Assembly: GCA_022571825.1 (NCBI GenBank) | Contig: JACZXC010000198.1 | Span: 1 to 6,091 of the forward strand | From: Myxococcales bacterium | GTDB lineage: Bacteria > Myxococcota_A > UBA9160 > SMWR01 | Length of the DNA: 6,091 bases | Direction: 5' to 3' | Part shown: one piece after another, positions 1-5,560 of the stretch | Position numbering within the stretch: position 1 is the first letter of the stretch | Layout: every line of letters begins with the position of its first letter | Notes under the pieces: generated by a model | Database searches by the model: none | What the model saw: only the letters and a program-made list of their open reading frames with translations | Told to the model about the DNA's origin: nothing | Made by a program: the position numbers and the translations under genes

Positions 1-1299
1 GACCGATCGATCGACCACCGGTGGCTCGTCCCGGGAATCTGGGGCGTCTGGGGCGTCTTGGCAGTCGCGCGAATCGCCGCCCCCCGTTTCTCGGCAGCGC
101 GACGCGCCCTCGCCGGATGGGAGCGGATCGACCTCGGGCTCGCGGCCCTACTGGTTCACGGAATCGTGTTCCAGCTGCCCCGGGACGCCGGCTTCGCGCT
201 GATGAGCTTCGCCCCGGTCGTCGGACTGGTCTGGATCGCGCGGCGGGCTCCCCTGGCAACAGCGCTCTACGCCGCCGTCGTCGGGGGCATCCTCTTCTAC
301 GTTTTTCCGAAGGTGATCTCGGCGCGAATGTTCTCGCGGATCGCCCAGGTCCACGATCTGAGCGTCGACCACCGACTCGCGCCCGACGGAGAGGAGATCA
401 ACGCGGATGGAATCCGATTCCGAGGGGACCCGGCCGACCTGAACCGGGAAGACTTCGTGGTGCTGTTCCTCGGAGACTCCTTCACCTACGGGCACAAGCT
501 GGATTACTCCGACAGCTACCCCTACGTTTTCGAGGACTATCTCAACCGCAGCCGCTGCACCGCCCGGGTGCGGGCGGTGAACTTCGGCTGGCTCTCCTCG
601 TCCCCGCTGCTGAGCCTGCGGCTCCTGCGCGAAGTCGGCTACCGATACCAACCGGACCTCGTCGTCTACAGCCTGGACGTGACCGACTTCCACGACGACC
701 TGCGCTACCAGCGCGAGCTGCACCGCATGGGCGATCTCGAGCTCGACTGGGCCGAGGTCGCGAACGTCTTGGCGAATACCGCCCTCCCCTGGGGTCCGAT
801 CGACGTGCGCGGGATCTTTCGCTTCGCGGCGAAACCGCCCGACGACGACGAGACGACGCTCCCGGCGGATCGCTTCTTTGTCACAGCGCTCCCGCTGGAG
901 CAAACCCGCCCGGACATCGAACGGGGGGTGATGAAGAATCTGGCGGCAATCAACGACTTCACGCAAGACGTCCTCGAGATTCCCTTCGCGCTGGTCATCT
1001 ACCCGCGGGCCTATCAGTACTCCCGGCGGGAGGCCCCCCGGACCTGGGAGGACGATCGATACCAGCGGCTCGGTCCCTTTGTCCGGGAGCCGTTGAACTA
1101 CATCGACCAGGTCGCGGACGCGCTGCCCTTTCCGGTCATCGACCTCTGGCCGGCCTTCGAGGGATCGACCCGGTTCCCGCTCTTCTTTCGCAACGATCCC
1201 CACTGGAATCGTTTCGGTGCGGCCCTGGCCGCCGAAACCGCGGCCCACGAGCTGAGCCACCGGGGACTCCTTCCCTGCACCGCTCAGGACTCGAGGTAG
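1..1299 (+). CDS. Membrane-anchored SGNH/GDSL-type hydrolase or acyltransferase, 5' end outside window
   Basis: The frame is open from base 1 to the TAG at 1297-1299 (432 residues seen). A first hydrophobic stretch spans window codons 8-27, so the TTG at 58 would cut a membrane helix and I take the true start to lie upstream. Further hydrophobic segments lie near codons 45-59, 65-80 and 85-102, followed by a soluble domain. That domain has SGNH block I, GDSFTYG, with the candidate nucleophile Ser160; a block II-like NFG (194-196); and a C-terminal DPHWNRFG with candidate catalytic Asp399 and His401. The D-x-H-W-N ending is typical of SGNH proteins near polysaccharide O-acetylation genes. The expected block III Asn is not evident: the segment at 226-230 reads D-V-T-D-F. 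The likely role is ester hydrolysis or acyl transfer on an envelope glycan outside the inner membrane; the substrate is unknown. It converges on the downstream sulfatase-like gene with a 16-bp overlap. Confidence 0.85.
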   Translation, partial: DRSIDHRWLVPGIWGVWGVLAVARIAAPRFSAARRALAGWERIDLGLAALLVHGIVFQLPRDAGFALMSFAPVVGLVWIARRAPLATALYAAVVGGILFYVFPKVISARMFSRIAQVHDLSVDHRLAPDGEEINADGIRFRGDPADLNREDFVVLFLGDSFTYGHKLDYSDSYPYVFEDYLNRSRCTARVRAVNFGWLSSSPLLSLRLLREVGYRYQPDLVVYSLDVTDFHDDLRYQRELHRMGDLELDWAEVANVLANTALPWGPIDVRGIFRFAAKPPDDDETTLPADRFFVTALPLEQTRPDIERGVMKNLAAINDFTQDVLEIPFALVIYPRAYQYSRREAPRTWEDDRYQRLGPFVREPLNYIDQVADALPFPVIDLWPAFEGSTRFPLFFRNDPHWNRFGAALAAETAAHELSHRGLLPCTAQDSR

Positions 1300-2669
1300 C
1301 CGAGACTTCGCAGCCGCTCGACTTCTTCCTCCGAGAGCTTCCGAACGCCGCCCTCGACGGCCCCCTCCGCCGCGCGCTCCAACGCGGAGCGCAGCACGGG
1401 CAGCAGCCGGTCCACCAGTTCGGGACGGGTCGGGGCGAGATTCTCGCGCTCGCCCGGGTCGGCCTCGAGATCGTAGACCTCGACGGTGCCGGTCTCGTCG
1501 TCGCGAATCAGCTTGAAGCGATCGATGAGGATCGCCTTCTTGTGGGTCCGCTTGATCGGAAGCTCCCGGTCGCCCGGGCGGTAGTCGACCTCGGCGAAGA
1601 TCACTCCCGGCGCTGAATCGGTCTGGCCGAGGATCAGTCCCGCCAGGGATTGGCCCTGAAACCAGAAGCCCGTCGGGTCGATCCCGATCAGCTCCAGAAT
1701 CGTGGGGGTCAGGGAGACCAGCGAAACCGGCTCGCGGAGGATCCGACCGCGCGCCGACCGACCCGACCCACCCAACCGACCCAACCCACCCGGCAGGCGG
1801 ACGATCCAGGGCACCCGGATCAGCTCCTCGTAGAGCGACCGGGTGTGTCCCAGCCAACCCCGTTCCCGGAACTCCTCGCCGTGATCCGAGGTGAGGACGA
1901 TCAGGGTGTTCGACTCGAGGCCGAGCTCCCGCGCGTGCGAGAGCAGCTCCTCGACCCCGCGATCGGTGAAGCGAATTTCCTCGTCGTAGAGGTCGCGGAG
2001 GAAGCCGAGCTCCTCTTGGCTCAGATCGGCGAGCAGCGAGCGCAGCTCCTGCACGGTCTCGTCTCCGGTGAGGCGCCCGGCCCCCGCTCTGGCGAAATCG
2101 ATCCCGGAATGATCTGTGTACGTGTAGTGCGGGTCGAAGTAGTGAGCGAACAGGAAGAAGGGTCTCTCCCCCGCCGCAAAGCGGTCGAGGAGGTCCGCAG
2201 CCTTCCGGGTAACGCCCGGCGTGGAGACGTGCTTGACACCCCGGGCATTCCCCTCCCGATAGATCTCGAACCCCTGGGCGAACCCGCGCTTGGCCGTGAG
2301 CAACTGGGCGCTCACCACGCCTCCCGTCGCGTATCCCCGATCGCGCAGGATCTCCGCGAGCGTCAGCAGAGACTCACTGGCAATACTTTCGAGCTGATTG
2401 GCTCGGTGAGCGCTCGGGTAAAGGCCGGTGATCATGGAAGCCACCGACGGCTTCGTCCAGGGCGCGGTGACATAGGCGCGTTCGAATCGCACGCCCTCGG
2501 CCGCCAGGCGGTCGACCGCAGGCGATGTGTCGCGAACGTGGCCGTAGCAACCGACATGATCGAAGCGCAGGGTATCCACCACGATCAGCAGAACGTTCGG
2601 CGGCGTCGGGCTTCCGCAGCCCCAGACCGCGGAGAGAACCATCGTCGTGATCAGGGTGCTCGGTCGCAT
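1284..2669 (-). CDS. Sulfatase-fold (alkaline phosphatase superfamily) lipoprotein-like enzyme, Thr-type active site
   Basis: 461 residues from an ATG at 2669, the usual size for a bacterial sulfatase-like protein. The N-terminus (1-18) looks like an export signal ending V-W-G-C18, a non-ideal lipobox, so lipid anchoring is possible but not certain. The core follows: NVLLIVVDTLR with metal-ligand Asp32; then APWTKPSVASMITG, where Thr72 sits at the nucleophile position; AHYFDPH (175-181); SDHGEEF with metal ligands Asp262 and His263; and GH275 before the EELIRVPW segment. The C-terminus ends in the E-E-V-E-R-L-R-S-L-G-Y-L tail common in this family. True sulfatases have C/S-x-P-S-R; here both the Cys/Ser and the Arg are absent, so phosphodiesterase, phosphatase or phospho-group transferase activity is as likely as sulfatase activity. 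It lies 13 bp after its upstream paralogue, probably in one operon. No clear Shine-Dalgarno precedes the ATG. Residues 293-309 form an unusual Gly/Arg-rich insert. Confidence 0.92.
   Translation of the reverse strand: MRPSTLITTMVLSAVWGCGSPTPPNVLLIVVDTLRFDHVGCYGHVRDTSPAVDRLAAEGVRFERAYVTAPWTKPSVASMITGLYPSAHRANQLESIASESLLTLAEILRDRGYATGGVVSAQLLTAKRGFAQGFEIYREGNARGVKHVSTPGVTRKAADLLDRFAAGERPFFLFAHYFDPHYTYTDHSGIDFARAGAGRLTGDETVQELRSLLADLSQEELGFLRDLYDEEIRFTDRGVEELLSHARELGLESNTLIVLTSDHGEEFRERGWLGHTRSLYEELIRVPWIVRLPGGLGRLGGSGRSARGRILREPVSLVSLTPTILELIGIDPTGFWFQGQSLAGLILGQTDSAPGVIFAEVDYRPGDRELPIKRTHKKAILIDRFKLIRDDETGTVEVYDLEADPGERENLAPTRPELVDRLLPVLRSALERAAEGAVEGGVRKLSEEEVERLRSLGYLES
1762..1791 (-). other. 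Intragenic G-quadruplex motif (six GGG runs)
   Basis: Read on the - strand from 1791 to 1762, six GGG runs are separated by loops T, TT, TCGGTT, T and TC. This exceeds the canonical four-run, short-loop G-quadruplex rule. It lies on the coding strand of the sulfatase-like gene, so both the DNA and the mRNA could fold. It encodes about residues 293-303, in a Gly/Arg/Leu/Ser low-complexity insert. The pattern also looks like an expanded G-T-rich simple repeat. Folding is inferred from the sequence rule only. Confidence 0.7.
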
Positions 2670-2682
2670 GCAAGAGGGTCGG

Positions 2683-4071
2683 CTACTCGACGTATCCCAG
2701 CGCGCGGAGACCCCGAAGGGAGCGCTCGTGAACTTCGAGTTTGTCCGCTTCGGTCCGGAAAGCGAAGTTTTGCCCGCGTCGCGCGTCCTTCTCGCCGCGG
2801 ATCCGGCCGAGCTCGGCGCGCATTCTCGAAACCACGTCCGGGCGCTCGCCGGCGAGGTCGTGCAGCTCGCCCGGATCCTCGGACCGATCGTAGAGCGCGA
2901 CCCGGCCGTTCAGCATCGCGATCAGCTTGTAGTTCCGGTCGACCACCGCGTCCATTCCCCGGATCAGCTTGTCCGGGCTCGCCAGGTAGTGGGCATGGCC
3001 GGGCTCGTCGGTCGCCGTGCCCGCACCCCCGCGCAGCAGCGGCCGAAGGCTCCTTCCCTGGGGATCGTTCAGGCAGTCCACCGCCAACAGGTCTCGAAGC
3101 GTGGGCATCAGATCGACCAGGGAAACCGGCATCTCCACCCGTGTGCCCGGCGCGATTTCCGGGCCCGCCATGATCCAGGGCACCCGGGTCAGCTCGTCGT
3201 GGAACGAAACGCCGTGCAGAAAGGTCCCGTGCTCTCCGAATCCCTCTCCGTGGTCGGACGTAAAGACGACGTAGGTGCTCTGCCGAAGTCCGGCCTCGTC
3301 GAGCACGCGCAACAGGTTCCCCACCTTCTCGTCGATCCTCTCGACCTCCGCGAAGTAGAGGCGCCGGAGAACCGAGAGCTCGTAATCGGACATCTCGGGC
3401 GCGTGCTCGCGCATTCTCGGTTCGGTCTGGTGACCCAAGGTGGTGTAGAAGACGAGAGGCCGCGACAGCCGGCTGGGGTCGACCTCGAGCTGCTCGAGGA
3501 CTCCGCTCGCCTCGTAGGGGGCGTGGGGATCCATGAACCACTCGAGCAGGAAGAACGGAGTTCCGTCGTGACTCCGCAGATACTCGCCGGTCTTTGCGAC
3601 GCCCGACAGGGCGGCATCGATGGGGTCCGGCGGCTGAGGAAGCGGTTCGAAGCCCTGGAGCACGTTCGCGTTCCTGACGAGTACGCTCATGGAACCGAGT
3701 CCCACGTCGTAGCCCCGGGCCCGGAGCGCTTCGCCCAGCAGCACCTCCTCGTCGCTCACCCAAAAGGATGGCGCGTAGCTGGGCCCGGACGACAGGTTCG
3801 CGTAGGCGGTGGGGTAGTTGCCGGTAAAAATGGACGCCGCCGAGGGCGGGGTCCAGGGCGCGTTGGCGTAGGCCACCTCAAAGAGCACGCCGCGATCGGC
3901 GAGGCCGCAGATGTTGGGGGTGTGGGCCGAACCGCCGTAGCAGGCGAGAGCGTCCGCCCGCAGCGTGTCGGTGACGATCAGCAACAGGTTGGTGCGAGGG
4001 GACGCGGGGCGACACTGCACCAGGCTCACGGCACAGAGCGCAGCCAGCGTCAGGCGGAATCCGCTCTCCAC
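2683..4071 (-). CDS. Sulfatase-fold (alkaline phosphatase superfamily) exported protein, paralogue of the gene downstream
   Basis: 462 residues from a GTG at 4071; an in-frame TAG at 4081-4083 excludes any start further upstream. The N-terminus (about 5-20) is a hydrophobic export signal ending L-V-Q-C20, a poor lipobox. Core motifs in order: LLLIVTDTLR with Asp35 (metal); APWTPPSAASIFTG with Thr74 at the nucleophile position; MDPHAPY (180-186); TSDHGEGF with Asp273 and His274; and LH286 before DELTRVPWI. It ends L-R-G-L-R-A-L-G-Y-V-E. Like its neighbour, it has Thr instead of the formylglycine precursor and lacks the motif Arg, so sulfatase activity is doubtful. The residue five before the DPH His is Trp178, where the paralogue has His176. 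It is the first gene of a probable two-gene leftward operon; the next gene starts 13 bp after its stop. There is no purine-rich Shine-Dalgarno before the GTG; a leader hairpin sits there instead. Confidence 0.9.
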   Translation of the reverse strand: MESGFRLTLAALCAVSLVQCRPASPRTNLLLIVTDTLRADALACYGGSAHTPNICGLADRGVLFEVAYANAPWTPPSAASIFTGNYPTAYANLSSGPSYAPSFWVSDEEVLLGEALRARGYDVGLGSMSVLVRNANVLQGFEPLPQPPDPIDAALSGVAKTGEYLRSHDGTPFFLLEWFMDPHAPYEASGVLEQLEVDPSRLSRPLVFYTTLGHQTEPRMREHAPEMSDYELSVLRRLYFAEVERIDEKVGNLLRVLDEAGLRQSTYVVFTSDHGEGFGEHGTFLHGVSFHDELTRVPWIMAGPEIAPGTRVEMPVSLVDLMPTLRDLLAVDCLNDPQGRSLRPLLRGGAGTATDEPGHAHYLASPDKLIRGMDAVVDRNYKLIAMLNGRVALYDRSEDPGELHDLAGERPDVVSRMRAELGRIRGEKDARRGQNFAFRTEADKLEVHERSLRGLRALGYVE

Positions 4072-4077
4072 GGCGAA

Positions 4078-4119
4078 AGGCTAGCGCGGTCGCCGCTAGG
4101 ATCGCTGCCGCTCTAGCCT
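4078..4119 (-). promoter_or_regulatory. Leader hairpin with alternative stems upstream of the sulfatase-like operon
   Basis: On the - strand, AGGCTAG (4119-4113) pairs with CTAGCCT (4084-4078). After one A-G mismatch the stem continues as GCGG (4111-4108) with CCGC (4089-4086), giving 11 pairs in 12 positions and an 18-nt loop. A competing stem, CTAGCG (4099-4094) with CGCTAG (4086-4081), uses part of the same 3' arm, so the two cannot form together. The long stem ends 6 nt before the GTG start, in the place where a Shine-Dalgarno sequence should be. It lacks a U-tract, so it is not an intrinsic terminator. As DNA it is also an imperfect palindrome that could be an operator. A regulatory role is inferred. 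Confidence 0.45.
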
Positions 4120-4271
4120 GAGCTGTGTCTCGACATCGCAGGGCGTCGAATCACGTGGGTCGACCGAACTGGCTTTAAAGACAGTTGCCCCGCGCCTGTG
4201 CGAATTCCGATTGATTTTTTCGAGAACCCCGGCCCAAGGGCTTGACAGGTTTTCGCAGCAATTTTCCTGCG

Positions 4272-4310
4272 GGTTGCGATCGTCCGAACTTTCGGTCCTC
4301 TCGGTTGCGA
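4272..4310. repeat. Direct repeat pair GGTTGCGA flanking a dyad
   Basis: GGTTGCGA occurs at 4272-4279 and again at 4303-4310, a start-to-start distance of 31 bp, close to three helical turns. Between them lies the dyad CCGAA-CT-TTCGG (4284-4295), nearly centred. Repeats on one helical face around a palindrome are typical of regulator binding sites, but no protein can be named and chance is possible. Confidence 0.35.
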
Positions 4311-4408
4311 GATGCATGCGTGCGCGCGCTTCTCCTCGATCGCGAACTTGAAAAATTCAGATGGACGATCACCGCTCTGGGTGCCACTGCGGAAGCTGCC
4401 AAAGCCCA

Positions 4409-4417
4409 TGGTAGGAT
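4409..4417 (+). promoter_or_regulatory. Candidate extended -10 promoter for the HNH gene
   Basis: TGGTAGGAT at 4409-4417 matches an extended -10 (TGn plus a TATAAT-like TAGGAT, 4 of 6). No convincing -35 lies 16-18 bp upstream, which is tolerated for extended -10 promoters. Transcription would start near 4424, about 34 nt before the GTG, placing the 4425-4452 hairpin at the very 5' end of the message. This is a weak call, since a match of this quality can arise by chance. Confidence 0.25.
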
Positions 4418-4424
4418 CGCGCAC

Positions 4425-4452
4425 GACCTCACCCCGTCGGTCCCGTGAGGTC
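4425..4452 (+). promoter_or_regulatory. Hairpin burying the Shine-Dalgarno of the HNH gene
   Basis: GACCTCAC (4425-4432) and GTGAGGTC (4445-4452) form a perfect 8-bp stem with a 12-nt loop. The Shine-Dalgarno-like GAGG (4447-4450), 7 nt before the GTG start at 4458, lies wholly inside the 3' arm. A smaller competing pairing, GAGG with CCTC (4454-4457), would hide the same bases. As RNA this would limit translation; as DNA it could be an operator near the predicted start of transcription. The repeats are seen directly; the effect is inferred. Confidence 0.5.
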
Positions 4453-4457
4453 ACCTC

Positions 4458-5558
4458 GTGAACCACCCTCTCGAAGGTCTTCCCAACCAGGAGCTGCTGG
4501 AGCGCACCCATGGGCTGGTTCGGCGCGGCCGCGCGGTCGAGGCCGAGCTGCTCAGCCACCTCGGCGAAGTCGACGCGCGGCAGCTTTACCTCGAAGCAGC
4601 CTGCTCCTCCATGTTCGTCTACTGCGTGCGCGTATTGCACTTCTCGGAGGCGGCGGCGTACAAACGGATCCGCGCGGCCCGGGCGGCGCGGCGACATCCG
4701 GAGCTGCTGCCGGCACTGCGCCGGGGGGAGCTGCACGTCACGGCCGTGAGCCTGCTCGCGGCGCAGCTCACCGGCGAGAGCTGCGGTGAGTGGATCCGGG
4801 CCGCGAGGCACAGGACGGCGGAAGAGATCAAGCGGCTGCTGGCCGATCGGCAGCCGAAGCCGGATGTCGCGGACTGCGTGCGTCGGGTTCCCGCGCCCGA
4901 GACCGCGAGGAACGCGGCGGCAGCGAGCGCGTGGGAGCGCGCCGAGATCCCGGTCCTCAAGCCGGACGAGGCAGGAGGGAACCGGGAGTGGGTTTCCGAC
5001 CGAGCTGTGAGCGCGCCCACGGGTGCAGCGCCTCGGGGACCGTTGCATTCCCAAACCTCACCGCTCGGCGGCGAGCGATATCGCGTGTGCTTCACCGCAG
5101 ACGCAGCGCTGTACGCGCAGCTGCAGGAGCTTCGGGCGCTGATGCGCCATCAGGTCCCGGATGGGGATCTCGCGAGCCTCCTGGGACGGGCGGTCGCGCT
5201 GCTGCTCGACCAAGTGCGCAAGCGAAAGTTCGGGGAGGTCTCGGCGCCCAAGCCCGAGACCCCTGCCAATCCCGCAGCGTCTCGACACATCCCGGCGGCG
5301 ATCCGGCGGGCGGTCGTACGCCGCGACGCAGGCCGCTGCCGCACCGTCTCTTCCGGTGGCGCGCGCTGCGATGCGGCGGAGTTCCTCGAGTTCCACCACG
5401 TCGACCCCTGGGCCCGAACCGGGACGCATTCGGTCGACGGCATCGCCCTCCGGTGCCGCGCACACAACCAGTACGAAGCTCGCCGGGTCTTCGGAGAGGC
5501 GCACATGGCGCGGTTTCGGAGGCGGGAGGGGACGGAGTCCGAGACCCCGGTGGCGTAG
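4458..5558 (+). CDS. DUF222-like/HNH endonuclease-family protein
   Basis: 366 residues from a GTG supported by GAGG 7 nt upstream; an in-frame TGA at 4446-4448 excludes an earlier start. Residues about 5-115 form the helical N-terminal half seen in this family (L-x-x-x-E-L-L-E, then Y-C-V-R-V-L-H-F-S-E-A-A-A-Y-K-R-I). A low-complexity linker follows to about 200. Residues 205-259 carry the conserved R-Y-R-V-C-F-T-A-D, V-P-D-G-D-L and R-K-R-K-F-G segments. The C-terminal nuclease domain (about 278-345) has likely zinc ligands Cys294, Cys304, Cys333 and His336, the FHH pair (His313-His314) in L-E-F-H-H-V-D-P-W, and R-C-R-A-H-N-Q-Y-E-A. Where relatives usually have V-x-N-I, this protein has V-D-G328-I, so the middle Asn of H-N-H is missing. 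Such genes occur in many copies in some genomes and may be mobile or repeat-associated; the cellular role is not known. It ends 2 bp from a convergent gene. Confidence 0.92.
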   Translation: MNHPLEGLPNQELLERTHGLVRRGRAVEAELLSHLGEVDARQLYLEAACSSMFVYCVRVLHFSEAAAYKRIRAARAARRHPELLPALRRGELHVTAVSLLAAQLTGESCGEWIRAARHRTAEEIKRLLADRQPKPDVADCVRRVPAPETARNAAAASAWERAEIPVLKPDEAGGNREWVSDRAVSAPTGAAPRGPLHSQTSPLGGERYRVCFTADAALYAQLQELRALMRHQVPDGDLASLLGRAVALLLDQVRKRKFGEVSAPKPETPANPAASRHIPAAIRRAVVRRDAGRCRTVSSGGARCDAAEFLEFHHVDPWARTGTHSVDGIALRCRAHNQYEARRVFGEAHMARFRRREGTESETPVA

Positions 5559-5560
5559 TT

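Larger units (their letters stand above)
4072..4457. other. Divergent intergenic region without a supported gene
   Basis: 386 bp between the leftward sulfatase-like operon and the rightward HNH gene, visibly richer in A/T runs than the flanking genes (for example TTTAAA at 4174-4179 and a T6 run at 4215-4220). Short open frames exist (a 68-codon frame from a TTG at 4242 to the TGA at 4446-4448, and a 73-codon frame on the - strand from 4317), but neither has a ribosome site or a recognisable product, so I call neither. Inverted and direct repeats are dense: a leader hairpin at 4078-4119, a 10-bp dyad CTTG/CAAG type at 4235-4244, an 8-bp direct repeat pair at 4272-4310, an alternating purine-pyrimidine run at 4312-4329, and an 8-bp stem at 4425-4452. 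The region should hold the promoters for both divergent units; only a weak + strand candidate can be pointed to. Confidence 0.7.

Noticed and set aside
58..60. TTG as the true start of the SGNH gene
   Set aside because: The frame is open to base 1 and the preceding codons encode the first half of a hydrophobic helix, so the start is more likely outside the window.
33..61. G-quadruplex in the G-rich repeat TCTGGGGCG x2 near the left edge
   Set aside because: Only three runs of three or more G are present; the fourth is GG. The repeat is explained by the I-W-G-V-W-G-V-L coding.
148..1857. Long - strand open frame antisense to the SGNH gene (569 codons), and a similar long frame at 1650-3173 +
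   Set aside because: These are shadow frames produced by strong GC third-position bias. They are Arg/Gly/Pro-rich, cross gene boundaries and lack family motifs, whereas the opposite frames have clear catalytic motifs.
4174..4203. TTTAAA at 4174-4179 as the -10 of a leftward promoter for the sulfatase-like operon
   Set aside because: The only -35-like element (TTCGCA on the - strand) is 19 bp away and matches 4 of 6, and the -10 matches 3 of 6; too weak to call.
4205..4220. T6 run at 4215-4220 as an intrinsic terminator
   Set aside because: No stable GC stem precedes it on the + strand, and no gene on that strand needs terminating there.
4242..4270. TTGACA at 4242-4247 as the -35 box of a + strand promoter
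   Set aside because: At 16-18 bp downstream there is no TATAAT-like hexamer (the best position reads TCCTGC), so the -35 match alone is not enough.
4096..4317. 73-codon open frame on the - strand upstream of the sulfatase-like operon
   Set aside because: It overlaps the leader hairpin and repeats, has no Shine-Dalgarno and has no recognisable protein features.
4242..4448. 68-codon open frame from a TTG, ending 9 bp before the HNH start
   Set aside because: There is no ribosome site, rare start codon, no recognisable motif, and it crosses the repeat-rich intergenic region. Its stop falls inside the HNH ribosome-site hairpin, so translational coupling is conceivable but unsupported.
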